DNA of 64,000 nt. Origin: Deltaproteobacteria bacterium HGW-Deltaproteobacteria-18. Its GTDB lineage: Bacteria > Desulfobacterota > Desulfovibrionia > Desulfovibrionales > Desulfomicrobiaceae. A model generated the notes under the pieces. That model did not search any database. It worked only from the letters and a program-made list of their open reading frames with translations, and was not told the DNA's origin. This document shows positions 30,069-41,576 of this stretch, piece by piece. Within the stretch, counting starts at the first letter, position 1. Every line of letters begins with the position of its first letter. The DNA is taken from NCBI GenBank assembly GCA_002841885.1, contig PHBE01000005.1:62001-126000 (forward strand), in the 5' to 3' direction. Both the position numbers and the translations under genes were made by a program.

Positions 30069-30881
30069 ATGAGTTTTGATCGCGAGCCCGTTGTCGCGGG
30101 CCAGTTCTATGCCGGACTTCAGGACCAGTGGCTGGCAACTGTGCAGGCGTGCATGCGCGGTGAAAAGGAAAACGAAAAAACCACAAAGTTGGTCATGGTC
30201 CCTCATGCCGGCCATGTCTTTTCAGGCGGCGTCGCAGGTCAGACCCTGGCCCGGGCCAAGCTTACGGACACGGTGCTCTTGCTTGGCCCCAACCACACAG
30301 GCATGGGCGCTCCCATGGCCGTATGGCCGGACGGCAAGTGGCTGCTGCCCGGCGCGGCCATGGATGTGGATGCCGAACTGGCCGCCGCTCTTCTGGCGGC
30401 AGAGCCGGCCTTGGTCGCCGACCGCGTCGCCCACCTGCAGGAACACTCCCTGGAAGTCATCCTGCCCTTCCTGTGGGCCAAGAACCCCGCCATGCGCATC
30501 ATCCCCATCGCCGTGGGCGACCCCCGACCGCACAAGCTTGGCGGCGCGGCGGCCAAGATCGCCGAAGTGCTCAACAACCTCGGCCGGGAAGTGTCCGTGG
30601 TGGTCAGCTCGGACATGAACCACTTCGCGCCCGACGAAAAAACCCGCGTCATCGACCAGCACGCGCTGGATCGCATCCTGGCCCTGGATCCAATGGGCTT
30701 TTACGGCAAGGTACGCGAGGAGAACATCTCCATGTGCGGCGTGCTGCCCATGACGCTGGGCATGCACCTGGCCAACATCCAGGGCGCGAAGAAGGCGGAA
30801 CTGGTGGCCTACGCCACTTCGGGCGATGTGAACGGGGACATGTCGAGAGTGGTGGGCTACGCAGGGGTCATCATCGACTGA
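30069..30881 (+). CDS. MEMO-family protein (AmmeMemoRadiSam system B)
   Basis: A 270-residue protein of the MEMO/AmmeMemoRadiSam B family, related to extradiol dioxygenases. The conserved positions are visible: VPHAGHVFSGG, GPNHTGMG, SSDMNHF (Asp and His) and MCGVLPM with the Cys. The bacterial function is not settled; the family co-occurs with AMMECR1-type and radical-SAM partners, but neither is in this window. It starts 9 bases after the TPR gene and ends in a clear terminator. Confidence 0.88.
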   Translation: MSFDREPVVAGQFYAGLQDQWLATVQACMRGEKENEKTTKLVMVPHAGHVFSGGVAGQTLARAKLTDTVLLLGPNHTGMGAPMAVWPDGKWLLPGAAMDVDAELAAALLAAEPALVADRVAHLQEHSLEVILPFLWAKNPAMRIIPIAVGDPRPHKLGGAAAKIAEVLNNLGREVSVVVSSDMNHFAPDEKTRVIDQHALDRILALDPMGFYGKVREENISMCGVLPMTLGMHLANIQGAKKAELVAYATSGDVNGDMSRVVGYAGVIID

Positions 30882-30911
30882 ACCCAGCGGCGCGAAAAAA
30901 GAAAATGCGGA

Positions 30912-30942
30912 AAAGGGGCCAGGGACGGCCCCTTTGCTTTTT
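30912..30942. terminator. Bidirectional terminator between MEMO gene and folD
   Basis: AAAGGGGCC-6 nt-GGCCCCTTT, followed on plus by GCTTTTTAT. On minus the same stem is followed by TCCGCATTTTC, weaker. Confidence 0.8.
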
Positions 30943-30951
30943 ATGAAGCCT

Positions 30952-31797
30952 TCAGCCCACGTGCTCCACGTAGGCTTCGAGCGTGTTGACCAGAAGCTGG
31001 GCGATGGTCATGGGGCCCACTCCGCCGGGCACCGGTGTCATGGCCGAGGCCACGTCCTGCAACCCTTCAAAATCGCAATCCCCCACCAGGCCATGCTCGG
31101 TCCTGTTGATACCGACGTCGATGACCACGGCTCCGGGCTTGACCATGTCGCGCGTGACGAATTTGGGGATGCCCACCGCGGCCAGGACAATATCGGCGGT
31201 GCACACCTCGGCGGCTATGTTCCGGGTCCGGGAGTGACAGACCGTGACCGTCGCGTTCTTCTGCAGCAGCATGAGCGCCAAAGGCTTGCCTACAATGTTG
31301 CTGCGCCCGATGACGACCGCCTTCTTTCCGGACACGTCTATGCCGTGACGCTCCATGAGCGTCATGATTCCCGCCGGCGTGCAGGAACGCAGGCAGGGCA
31401 GGCCCAGAGCCAGGCGCCCCATGTTCACGGGATGAAAGCCGTCCACATCCTTGGAGGGGCTGATCAGGTCAAGGCAGCGCTGGCTGTCCAGGCCCTTGGG
31501 CAGGGGCAGCTGCAGCAGCAGCCCGTCAATGGAGGGATCGTTGTTCAGGAACATGATCGTGTCTTCCAGCTGCGCCTGAGGGATATCCTCCGGCAGGCGA
31601 AAGCCCTTGGAGATGATGCCCACATCCTCGCAGGCCCGCTCCTTGTTGCGGACATAGACCTGAGAGGCCGGATCGCCGCCGACCAGGATCACTGCCAGTC
31701 CGGGCGCGCGCCCATGCCTGGCCGTCAGCACCGCGACCTGATCCTTGAGTTCCTGACGGATGATGGCGGCCGTCTTTTTTCCGTCGATGATATGCAT
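30952..31797 (-). CDS. folD: Methylenetetrahydrofolate dehydrogenase/cyclohydrolase
   Basis: A 281-residue bifunctional enzyme that interconverts methylene- and formyl-tetrahydrofolate in one-carbon metabolism. The family blocks are [14 protein letters not shown] (catalytic Lys), [12 protein letters not shown], and the dinucleotide site [14 protein letters not shown], then [10 protein letters not shown] at the C-terminus. Length matches the family. It is preceded upstream by a terminator after eno, so it has its own transcript. Confidence 0.97.
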   Translation of the reverse strand: MHIIDGKKTAAIIRQELKDQVAVLTARHGRAPGLAVILVGGDPASQVYVRNKERACEDVGIISKGFRLPEDIPQAQLEDTIMFLNNDPSIDGLLLQLPLPKGLDSQRCLDLISPSKDVDGFHPVNMGRLALGLPCLRSCTPAGIMTLMERHGIDVSGKKAVVIGRSNIVGKPLALMLLQKNATVTVCHSRTRNIAAEVCTADIVLAAVGIPKFVTRDMVKPGAVVIDVGINRTEHGLVGDCDFEGLQDVASAMTPVPGGVGPMTIAQLLVNTLEAYVEHVG

Positions 31798-31813
31798 GGT
31801 GTCCTCGGCTGAA

Positions 31814-31840
31814 ATAAAAAAGGCGCACCAAAGTGCGCCT
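31814..31840 (-). terminator. Rho-independent terminator after eno
   Basis: On the minus strand AGGCGCAC-TTTG-GTGCGCCT, an 8-bp perfect stem, then TTTTTTATTTC. It sits between the eno stop and the folD start. Confidence 0.88.
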
Positions 31841-31848
31841 AAGGGTTG

Positions 31849-33971
<2,123 letters not shown>

Positions 33972-34095
33972 GGGTGCGGTTGTATCGCATTGGTTTGAAA
34001 ACTCAAGGACCGGGTGGCATCTGTTAGCTTGTAACGCGTTTTCGTTCAGGATAAGCCCCTCTTCAACATCTTACCATTCATCATGTGGAGGAATC

Positions 34096-34293
34096 ATGGC
34101 CTTGAACAAGGAACTTCTGCAAATTCTGGCCTGCCCCAAATGCAAGGGCGACCTTACACTCATCGGTCAGGAAGAAGGCCTCAAATGCGCCGCCTGCGGT
34201 CTGGTCTACCCCGTTCGCGAGGAAATCCCGGTCATGCTCATCGACGAAGCCATCGCTGTCGAAAAATGGGACCAGGGCCTGCGCGAGAAATAG
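34096..34293 (+). CDS. Trm112-like zinc-ribbon protein
   Basis: A 65-residue protein of the Trm112/YcaR type. The zinc-ribbon cysteines are ILACPKCKGDL near the start and LKCAACGLVYPVREEIPVML in the second half. Such proteins are partners of methyltransferases or are of unknown role in bacteria. It has a GGAGGAATC SD and is followed after 2 bases by the TatD gene. Confidence 0.88.
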   Translation: MALNKELLQILACPKCKGDLTLIGQEEGLKCAACGLVYPVREEIPVMLIDEAIAVEKWDQGLREK

Positions 34294-34295
34294 CG

Positions 34296-35114
34296 ATGAG
34301 CAAAAAAAAAGAGCGGCAGCTCCCCGAAACCCTGGGTCTATCCCCGGTGGGGGCGGACAGCCATGCCCATCTTGACGGCCGGGACAACGATGTGGACGCG
34401 GTCCTGGCGCGGGCCCTGACCTGTGGTGTGCGCACCGTGGGCAACGTCTTTCTGGGCCCCGAGGCCTACCGCCAAGGACGAGCTCTTTTTCAGCGGCACG
34501 ACGACGTTTTTTTCCTGCTCGGAGTGCATCCGCACGAAGCCGCGAAAATGACGGAAGCCGATCTTGCGGACATGCGCCAGGCGTTCTCGACTGATCAAAG
34601 GCTGCGCGCGGTGGGCGAGATCGGCCTTGACTACTTCTATGACTTCTCCCCGCGCGACACCCAGCAGCACTGGTTCCGGCGCCAGCTGGAACTGGCCCTG
34701 GAACTGGATCAGCGGGTGGTCATCCACTGCCGCGACGCTGAAGAAGACTGCCTGGAAATCCTGGACGCCATGGGTCTTGGCGGGCGGCCCCTGCTCTGGC
34801 ACTGCTTCGGCCTCGGACCGATGTGGGCCGAAAAACTGATCCGTCGCGGCTGGCACGTCTCCGTGCCCGGCACGGTGACATACGCCAAATCCGAGGCCCT
34901 GCGCGAAGCGGTCAGGATCATCCCGGCGGACAGGCTGCTCCTTGAAACCGACGCCCCCTATCTCTCCCCGGAGCCCTACCGCGGCAAACGCAACGAACCC
35001 GCCCTGCTGGGCTTCACGGCCCGGGAAATCGCCCAGCTTCGCGGCGAGGACCTGCATGAATTGTGGGCGCGCTGCGGCGACAACGCGAGAGACTTCTTCG
35101 GTCTAGTCGACTGA
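34296..35114 (+). CDS. TatD-family metal-dependent hydrolase
   Basis: A 272-residue TIM-barrel hydrolase; the family has DNase activity and acts on D-aminoacyl-tRNA in some members. The metal ligands are visible: DSHAHLDG near residue 24, VGEIGLDYFYD with the bridging Glu near 106, VIHCRDAEED, LWHCFG and ETDAPYLSPEP. It starts 2 bases after the Trm112-like gene. Its last 12 bases overlap the convergent DUF4911 gene. Confidence 0.92.
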   Translation: MSKKKERQLPETLGLSPVGADSHAHLDGRDNDVDAVLARALTCGVRTVGNVFLGPEAYRQGRALFQRHDDVFFLLGVHPHEAAKMTEADLADMRQAFSTDQRLRAVGEIGLDYFYDFSPRDTQQHWFRRQLELALELDQRVVIHCRDAEEDCLEILDAMGLGGRPLLWHCFGLGPMWAEKLIRRGWHVSVPGTVTYAKSEALREAVRIIPADRLLLETDAPYLSPEPYRGKRNEPALLGFTAREIAQLRGEDLHELWARCGDNARDFFGLVD

Positions 35115-35411
35115 GCATCCAGGCGGCTCGACGATTTTCGCGCCCTGGGCTTCCAGCAACTCCCGCAGGGTCCGCTGGGCGCCGGGCGTGAAGCGCAGCT
35201 TGATCACGGCCCGGTAGCGGTCGACCACGCTCATGATGGCCAGGTTGTCGTAGCCTTCGAGCAAAAATCGGTAGAGGGCGATCCGGTTGCGGGGCACCTC
35301 GGCGTAAAGAACCATGCTGGACAGGCATGCCGGCGCAGGGTTCTTCTCCTTGCGGGGCTTTCGAGGCCTTGACTTGCGCGGGTCCCGTGGCAACGGCTCA
35401 GAGCACTTCAT
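35103..35411 (-). CDS. DUF4911-like protein
   Basis: A 102-residue protein. The N-terminal third is basic and Pro-rich (PRDPRKSRPRKPRKEK), the rest a compact alpha/beta unit with FLLEGYDNLAIMSVVDRYRA, which matches DUF4911 as I remember it. It starts at ATG 35411, overlapping the end of the M24 peptidase gene by 14 bases, so it is co-translated. It converges on tatD with a 12-base overlap. Function unknown. Confidence 0.6.
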   Translation of the reverse strand: MKCSEPLPRDPRKSRPRKPRKEKNPAPACLSSMVLYAEVPRNRIALYRFLLEGYDNLAIMSVVDRYRAVIKLRFTPGAQRTLRELLEAQGAKIVEPPGCSVD

Positions 35412-36459
35412 GACCGTCCCCGGTGACCACGACCATGTGTTCCCAGCGCACCCCACCCCACTCTGGATAATACAGGCCCGGCTCCACGGTGATGACCATG
35501 CCGGGTCTGAGCACCGTCGGTCGAACAGGACCGACTCCCGGGGCCTCGTGCGTTTCAAGGCCGATGCCGTGGCCAAGGGAGTGCGTGAAATGTTCGGCCA
35601 CCCCGTGCCGCGCGAAAAACTCCCTGGCCGTGGCGTGCAGTTCATCGGTGCTCACGCCCGGAGCGACCCTGGCGATGGCCAGGGACTGCGCCTCCTGCAC
35701 CAGCGCAAGGGTACGTCTGAACTCCTCCGTGGGCTTGTCCCCGATCCACCATGTCCGGGTCTGGTCCGAACAGTACCCGTCAAGCCTTCCGCCCATGTCG
35801 ATCAGAACCGGAGTCTGCGCCTCAAGGCGCGCCTCTCCGGGAGTGGCGTGCGGCAAGGCGCCATTGGGGCCGAACCCGACAATGGGGGCGAAGCTGAGAC
35901 TCTCGGCACCTCCTTCCCGAAATTCCTTCTCCAGCATCCAGGCCACTTCCCGCTCCGTGACCCCGGGCACAAGCAACGGCCGCAGGGCTTCGTAGACGCG
36001 ATGGTTCAGCGCGCACGATGCCCTGAGCCTGGCCAGCTCTTCGCCATCCTTCACCGTGCGCAGCTCTTCCACCAGACGCGGGGCCTGATGAAGGGACAGC
36101 ATCCCGCCCAGCTCGAGATACATGCCGGCGCACATGGCATGGGTTTCAACCCACAGTTCGCTTATGCCGAGGCTCTTCACGAACTCGGCAATCTTTTCAA
36201 CGCGCGGCGCCCCGTAGACGTGCACGTGTTCGCCTGCCCAGTGCCGCCGGGCCTCCTCCGTGAAACGGGCGTCGGTCAGCAGCCAGTCCGGCCCGTTCAA
36301 GCGGATCAGCAGACAGCCCGAGCTCTCGTTGCATTGCCCGTCATGCAGCTCAAACCCGGACAGATAAAACCGATTGGCCGGATGGACCACGAGCAGGGCG
36401 TCGATGTCCTGCCCCTGCATGAGATTTTTCAGGTCCTGAAGACGCCTGGAATGGGTCAT
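35398..36459 (-). CDS. M24-family metallopeptidase (Xaa-Pro peptidase type)
   Basis: A 353-residue protein of the aminopeptidase P/prolidase family. The N-terminal creatinase-like domain spans about residues 1-130. The metal ligands of the C-terminal pita-bread fold are in IDMGG, SDQTRT, HSLGHGIGLETHE, ITVEPGLYYP and RWEHMVVV. It should cleave peptides with Pro at the second position. The gene lies 43 bases after the gate-domain gene on the same strand and overlaps the DUF4911 gene at its 3' end. Confidence 0.9.
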   Translation of the reverse strand: MTHSRRLQDLKNLMQGQDIDALLVVHPANRFYLSGFELHDGQCNESSGCLLIRLNGPDWLLTDARFTEEARRHWAGEHVHVYGAPRVEKIAEFVKSLGISELWVETHAMCAGMYLELGGMLSLHQAPRLVEELRTVKDGEELARLRASCALNHRVYEALRPLLVPGVTEREVAWMLEKEFREGGAESLSFAPIVGFGPNGALPHATPGEARLEAQTPVLIDMGGRLDGYCSDQTRTWWIGDKPTEEFRRTLALVQEAQSLAIARVAPGVSTDELHATAREFFARHGVAEHFTHSLGHGIGLETHEAPGVGPVRPTVLRPGMVITVEPGLYYPEWGGVRWEHMVVVTGDGHEVL

Positions 36460-36502
36460 GATTTATACGCCTTGATTAGCTTTGAAAGAGGTATCCGCGA
36501 GC

Positions 36503-37516
36503 TCATTTCCTGTCCGGGACGATGGCGCCCGGGCAGCAGGGTTCGGGCTTGGAATAGACCTCGACGGGCTTGAAAAGATGGCGATGAAAGAAATCATCCC
36601 CCAGCCATGCGACCACGCGCACCAGAAGCGCAATGACGACAAGGGTGAAGATGATCCGCGCCCAGAGCAGCCCGGAGACATGGCCTCCGATGACGACCAT
36701 GAGCAGCGTATCCTCGAACACCGAATGGGACAGCCCCATGAGACTGAGCGACGAAAAGATGTCCTTGGAACCGACCTTGCCCGAATGCGCTTCGTGCATG
36801 ATCATGCCCCCGCCATAGGCCAGACCCATGATCATGCCGACAATGGTCAGGGTCCCGGCCTCGGAACCGATGCCGAGCACGCGCAGGAGCGGAGCCAGCA
36901 GCCGCACGCACAGTCCCGTCAGTCCGATGGCCGTGAACACGCGCATCAGCGTGCTCAAGGCCAGGATAATGACGAACACCATGGCCAGGTTCTCCACCTG
37001 CCCAAGTCCCCAGACCAGCAGATCGCCGCTTTCCGGCTTGGGCTGCCAAAGCAGGACATTGCTCTCCTGCAACCAGCCTCCCCAGGCGTAGATCCGGGAC
37101 AAAAGCCAGCCCAGCACCAGGGCGCCGCCGATGCGCAGCAGGGCCTGAAAGCCGATTCGCGGACCGGACTTGCGCACGATCTGCAACTCCACGGGAAGTC
37201 CGTGGGCGATGAGGATCATGACGCCGAGCACCGTGACCTGCGCCACGGTCAGATCGTGCTGTCCGGCCAGGGACACGAAAACGATCATGCTCCCGTAGAT
37301 GTTGTTGACCAGCGCCGTAGCCCAGACAAGCCCCATCTCCCCGGGCAGGCCCACCAGATGCATGACCGGAGCCAGGGGCAGGGCGAGCCAGGCGATGAGC
37401 CCGAGTTCCTGGAGGATTTTGACCGCGACGATGATGGGGATCATGATCTTGTAGAGTTCGAGGCTGATGCGCCCCGAACGCCACAGAATGCTTTTTGCTT
37501 CCTGAAGAATGGTCAT
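36503..37516 (-). CDS. Nucleoside-recognition (Gate) domain membrane protein
   Basis: A 337-residue polytopic protein with about eight hydrophobic segments. Two copies of a Gate/nucleoside-recognition-type segment are suggested by ILWRSGRISLELYKIMIPIIV near the start and GLTGLCVRLLAPLLRVLGIGSEAG in the middle, with VNNIYGSMIVFVSLAG and GMIMGLAYGGGMI. It is related in plan to spore-maturation SpmA/SpmB proteins, although no sporulation is expected here. The substrate is unknown. The start is ATG 37516; the frame is open to 37651. Confidence 0.8.
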   Translation of the reverse strand: MTILQEAKSILWRSGRISLELYKIMIPIIVAVKILQELGLIAWLALPLAPVMHLVGLPGEMGLVWATALVNNIYGSMIVFVSLAGQHDLTVAQVTVLGVMILIAHGLPVELQIVRKSGPRIGFQALLRIGGALVLGWLLSRIYAWGGWLQESNVLLWQPKPESGDLLVWGLGQVENLAMVFVIILALSTLMRVFTAIGLTGLCVRLLAPLLRVLGIGSEAGTLTIVGMIMGLAYGGGMIMHEAHSGKVGSKDIFSSLSLMGLSHSVFEDTLLMVVIGGHVSGLLWARIIFTLVVIALLVRVVAWLGDDFFHRHLFKPVEVYSKPEPCCPGAIVPDRK

Positions 37517-37657
37517 GAATTTCCGTGCCGTGCTGAAAAGACGGGTTGACTGCCCCGCGGGAATCTCCCGCCGTGCCTTGACGACACGGGCAGGGAGCAA
37601 TTTCCCGTCCCCGTGTGACAGGTCCGGGCGAGACCTTGGGGCATGAAACAAAAACCT

Positions 37658-39994
37658 CTAGAAAATCTGCTTGAGCAGACTTTCCCCGCCCGCATTTGAT
37701 GAGCCCGGATCGGCGTCCAGCTCGTCCAGGCCAGCACTCGGCAGCGGTTCCGTGCCGTTCACGAAGGGCAGCATGTAGGCTTCGGCCGTGCCCGGACCAG
37801 CCAGTCGGCCCGTGCGCGCATCCACCCGGGCCATGACGATGCCGGGAGGTACCTGAAAATCCTGCACCGGGTAACCCGGTTCGACCTTGCTCCGATAATC
37901 GATCCAGATGGGCAGGGCGGCACGTGCGCCGGTCTCGTACTTGCCCATGGGCCTGATCTGATCGTAGCCCACCCAGACCCCGGTCAGCAGATAGGGGGAG
38001 AAACCCATGAACCAGGCATCCTGCTCTTCGTTGGTGGTGCCGGTCTTGCCCGCCACGGGCCGTCCCAGAACCTTGGCGCGCGCGCCCGTCCCGGACTGCA
38101 CGACCTGCTGCAGCAGATGTGAAATGATATAGGCGGTTTCCGGGGAGATGGCCTCGGTCGCTTCCTCGGTGGCCGAAAAGAGCTGCTCGCCCCAAGGCGA
38201 GACCACGCTTTCGATCAGCCGGGGCTTGATGCTGGTGCCGCCACGGGGAAACGCCGTATAGGCCTGACACAGGTTGAGCGGCGTGAACTGTCCCGATCCC
38301 AGGGCCAGGGAAAGATTCGGTTCCATGATTCCGGTCAGCCCCAGGGCCTTGCCGCGTTCGACGATCTTCTGGATGCCCACCTGCTGGGCCACGCGGATGG
38401 TGACCAGGTTACGGGATTTGACCAGGGCCGTGCGCAGTAGCGTCGGCCCGTAGAAAATACCTTCGAAATTTTCGGGCTTCCACATCTCCCCGCTTCCGTC
38501 CTGATAGACGATGGGCGCGTCCAGGACAATGCTGGCGGCGGTGAAGCCGTTATCCAGCGCCGCCGAATAGACGATGGGCTTGAAGGCCGATCCGGGCTGG
38601 CGCAGGGCCTGGGTCGCCCTGTTGAACTGGCTGCGGAAAAAATCGTAACCGCCGCACAGCGCAAGCACCTCCCCGCTCCGGGGATCAATGGATACAAGCG
38701 CGCCTTCGACCTTGGGCTCCTGTTCGAGCTGAAGCTTCCAGGGCTTGTCCTGTGAAATCTCCTCCACCGAAACCCAGATCACGTCTCCGGGCTTGACCAC
38801 CTTGCGCGCATCGCTGACCTTGCCCGCCTCTTCCGGCGCCAGCTTGGGGTTGGGCACCCGGGCCCAGCTCATGGATGCCACCGGAACGATGCCCGACTCG
38901 GAACCGAACCGCACCTTTGCCCCGGCCTTTTCCACGCCCGTGACCAGGACCTGCATCCAGGCCCCGGGCTTGGACTCACCGGCCTTTCGGGCGGCCAGGA
39001 AATCCTCGTACTCGCCCTCGTCGATATGTTTGACCGGCCCTTGCCAGCCGTGACGCTTGGCGGTTTCAACCAAACCGGTCCGCAGAGCCTGGTCGGCAAC
39101 GACCTGATGGTCCATGTCCATGGCGGTGCGCACCTGCAGCCCTCCGCCGTAGACCATGTCTTCGCCATAGCTTTCGACCAGCTGCCGCCGCACTTCCTCA
39201 AGATAGTAGGGCCCCACTTTCCAGGACGGATCTTCCTGCGCCCCGTAGACCAGGGGTTCGTTCACGGCGGCTTCGTATTGCAGGCGATCGATCCAGCCCA
39301 GGTCCCTCAGCCGGGCCAGGACATAGAGCTGTCGCTCCCTGGCACGCTCGGGGTTGCCGTAGGGCGAGTAACGCGAGGGAGCCTTGGGCAGCCCGGCCAG
39401 CAGGGCCGCCTGGGCAAGGGTCAGCTGGGAGGCGTTCACTCCGAAATATTCCCGCGCGGCGGCTTCCACTCCGTAGGCCTTGGCGCCGAGATAGATCTGG
39501 TTGAGATAGATCGTCAGGATTTCATCCTTGCTCAGATATTTTTCCAGGCGATAGGCCAGGATGACTTCCTTGAGCTTGCGTTCGTAGCTGCGCTCGGGCG
39601 TGAGCAGCATGGACTTGATGACCTGCTGGGTGATGGTGCTGCCGCCCTGGACGATGCCGCCGGCAATGACGTTCTTCACGGCCGCCCGGAAAATTCCCGG
39701 CAGGTCCACGCCCTCGTGCTGGTAGAATCCGGAATCCTCGGCCGCCAGAAAGGCCTTGACCGTGATCGGGCTCATCATCGACAGGGGAATGAGAAATCTC
39801 TTTTCACGGTAGAAATAACCGAGAATCCGTCCGTCCCGGGCCCGGACCGTCGTGGCCAGGGCCGGCGAATAGTCGCTGAGCTTCGTGAACCCGGGCAGAT
39901 CCTCCTGGGCCCAGTAGTAGAGGCCAATTCCCCCGCCCGCGGCAAGAAATGCGCCCAGCACGATGAGCACCAGAAATACCTTCATAACTTTCAT
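37658..39994 (-). CDS. Penicillin-binding protein 1A-type transglycosylase/transpeptidase
   Basis: A 778-residue peptidoglycan synthase. An N-terminal membrane anchor (residues 4-28) is followed by the glycosyltransferase (EDSGFYQHEGVD near 90; GGSTITQQV near 116; LEKYLSKDEILTIYLNQIYLG). An OB-like domain follows near 320-420. The transpeptidase has the serine in SAFKPI near 470, KSRN near 520 and KTGTT near 645. Lengths and motif order match class A PBP1a. Its start overlaps the YkgJ-type gene by 4 bases (ATGA). Confidence 0.96.
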   Translation of the reverse strand: MKVMKVFLVLIVLGAFLAAGGGIGLYYWAQEDLPGFTKLSDYSPALATTVRARDGRILGYFYREKRFLIPLSMMSPITVKAFLAAEDSGFYQHEGVDLPGIFRAAVKNVIAGGIVQGGSTITQQVIKSMLLTPERSYERKLKEVILAYRLEKYLSKDEILTIYLNQIYLGAKAYGVEAAAREYFGVNASQLTLAQAALLAGLPKAPSRYSPYGNPERARERQLYVLARLRDLGWIDRLQYEAAVNEPLVYGAQEDPSWKVGPYYLEEVRRQLVESYGEDMVYGGGLQVRTAMDMDHQVVADQALRTGLVETAKRHGWQGPVKHIDEGEYEDFLAARKAGESKPGAWMQVLVTGVEKAGAKVRFGSESGIVPVASMSWARVPNPKLAPEEAGKVSDARKVVKPGDVIWVSVEEISQDKPWKLQLEQEPKVEGALVSIDPRSGEVLALCGGYDFFRSQFNRATQALRQPGSAFKPIVYSAALDNGFTAASIVLDAPIVYQDGSGEMWKPENFEGIFYGPTLLRTALVKSRNLVTIRVAQQVGIQKIVERGKALGLTGIMEPNLSLALGSGQFTPLNLCQAYTAFPRGGTSIKPRLIESVVSPWGEQLFSATEEATEAISPETAYIISHLLQQVVQSGTGARAKVLGRPVAGKTGTTNEEQDAWFMGFSPYLLTGVWVGYDQIRPMGKYETGARAALPIWIDYRSKVEPGYPVQDFQVPPGIVMARVDARTGRLAGPGTAEAYMLPFVNGTEPLPSAGLDELDADPGSSNAGGESLLKQIF

Positions 39995-40536
39995 GACTTC
40001 ACCTTCACGTCCGGCTCAAGCCCCAGCTTCGAGCACATTTCGCCAAACAGGGCCCTGACCTCCGCGCGGCTTGTATTCATCGCTTCGATCATGGTCGCAA
40101 GAGAGGCGCATTCTTCATTGGCCAGGCATTCGGAGGCAGTGAACCAGGTCAACTGCCCGTGAAATTGCCAAAGTGGAAAAAGCCGGCAGTAGAGCGGGCG
40201 CACACTCCGATCCAGAGCACATCCGTCGTGCCGCAGAAACGTGCATTCGCCTTGCGGGGTCGTGGCCAGGCGCCAATGCGAACCCTGTCCCGGAAATGTG
40301 GCCGCGATGTCGCGGTCGGGCATGAGCAGGGCGAGCTGTTCAACAAAACCGGGGGTATTTGCGACCAGCACGAAGGAATCGTCCCCGCCCTGTCCGGCGC
40401 CACGGATGGCGTTCATTTCAGGGCTGGATATGGGAAAACAGAATTCCTCGTCTCCGCTGGCGACCGTGCAGCACGTTCGGCCTCTGGCAGCGCAGCGCCC
40501 GCAGACGTCTGGATGTATAGTGGATGTATCGTTCAT
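39991..40536 (-). CDS. YkgJ-type Cys-cluster protein
   Basis: A 181-residue protein. It begins with CGRCAARGRTCCT near residue 11, then further Cys in EFCFPIS, GECTFLRHDGCAL and RPLYCRLFPLW. This CxxC/CC plus late Cys pattern fits the UPF0153/YkgJ family of putative zinc- or iron-sulfur proteins. Start taken at ATG 40536, before the first conserved Cys; the frame is open to 40866 inside the kdsD gene. It overlaps the PBP gene (ATGA). Function unknown. Confidence 0.82.
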   Translation of the reverse strand: MNDTSTIHPDVCGRCAARGRTCCTVASGDEEFCFPISSPEMNAIRGAGQGGDDSFVLVANTPGFVEQLALLMPDRDIAATFPGQGSHWRLATTPQGECTFLRHDGCALDRSVRPLYCRLFPLWQFHGQLTWFTASECLANEECASLATMIEAMNTSRAEVRALFGEMCSKLGLEPDVKVKS

Positions 40537-40580
40537 ACTTGTTTGGAAAAAATGTGTTTGAAAGGAAGCGTCCCTTTTTT

Positions 40581-41576
40581 TCAGGAACGTGAAAACTTGA
40601 CTCGGCCCTGACCCAGCACATCGTGCATGTGCACCATGCCTGTCAGGGTCTGGTCGGAGGCGACCACGGGCAACACGGTGATGGCCCGGGACTCCATGAT
40701 GTCGAGCACTTCGGCGGCTTTCTGTCCGCAAGTGGCGCGCAAGGGCGAAGCGGTCATGACCGAGTTCACCACTGCGTCCATGACGAGCCGATTGGCGCAG
40801 ACGAGGCGGCGCACGTCGCCGTCGGTCAAAAGGCCCAGCAGATGTCCCTCTCCGTCCAGCACGCACACGCAGCCCAGACCGCCCGCATTGAGCACGGCGA
40901 GGGCCTGCTCCAGGGACGCCCCGCTGGGCACCACGGGCAGCTGGGAGGAACGCATCAGTTCTTCGACCTTTCTGGTCAGGCGCTGACCCAGGGCTCCCCC
41001 GGGATGAAAACGGCGAAAATCATCCAGGGCAAAGGACTTCCAGTCGATAAGGCAAACCGCCAGGGCGTCTCCAACGGCCAGAGCGGCCGTGGTGCTGGAC
41101 GTAGGGGCAAGCCCTAGCGGGCAGGCCTCGCACGGTACCGAGGTGTCGATGACCACGTCGGACAACCGGGCCATGGTCGATTGTGTTCCTCCGGTCAGGG
41201 AGATGACATGCCCGGCCAGGCTCTTGAGGCTGGGCAGGATGTTGTTCAACTCGTCGGTCTCGCCGGAATTGGAGATGGCCACGATGACGTCTTCATGACG
41301 GATCATGCCCAGATCTCCGTGAGCGCCTTCCACCGGATGCAGAAAAAAGGACGGGGTGCCGGTGCTGCTCAGGGTCGCGGCGATCTTGCGGCCGACCAGC
41401 CCGGACTTGCCGAGTCCAGTGATGACCACCCGACCCGAACAGCCGGCCATGATCTCAAGGGCGCGCACAAAAGAGTCGTCCAGACGATCACGAACAGCGA
41501 TCAGGCCGCTGACCTCGATATCGAGCACCTCCCGAGCCTTGGCCAGCCAGTCTGTCTGCGTGCCTGCCCCCGCCAT
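40581..41576 (-). CDS. kdsD: Arabinose-5-phosphate isomerase (KdsD/KpsF)
   Basis: A 331-residue enzyme that makes arabinose-5-phosphate from ribulose-5-phosphate for the Kdo of LPS. The SIS domain covers about residues 40-185 (VVITGLGKSGLVGRKIAATL; HPVEGAHGDLGMI; SNSGETDEL). Two CBS domains follow (GGLGCVCVLDGEGHLLGLLTDGD and VLPVVASDQTLTGMVHMHDV). It starts immediately after the purF stop (TAAATG) and precedes the YkgJ-type gene. Confidence 0.94.
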   Translation of the reverse strand: MAGAGTQTDWLAKAREVLDIEVSGLIAVRDRLDDSFVRALEIMAGCSGRVVITGLGKSGLVGRKIAATLSSTGTPSFFLHPVEGAHGDLGMIRHEDVIVAISNSGETDELNNILPSLKSLAGHVISLTGGTQSTMARLSDVVIDTSVPCEACPLGLAPTSSTTAALAVGDALAVCLIDWKSFALDDFRRFHPGGALGQRLTRKVEELMRSSQLPVVPSGASLEQALAVLNAGGLGCVCVLDGEGHLLGLLTDGDVRRLVCANRLVMDAVVNSVMTASPLRATCGQKAAEVLDIMESRAITVLPVVASDQTLTGMVHMHDVLGQGRVKFSRS

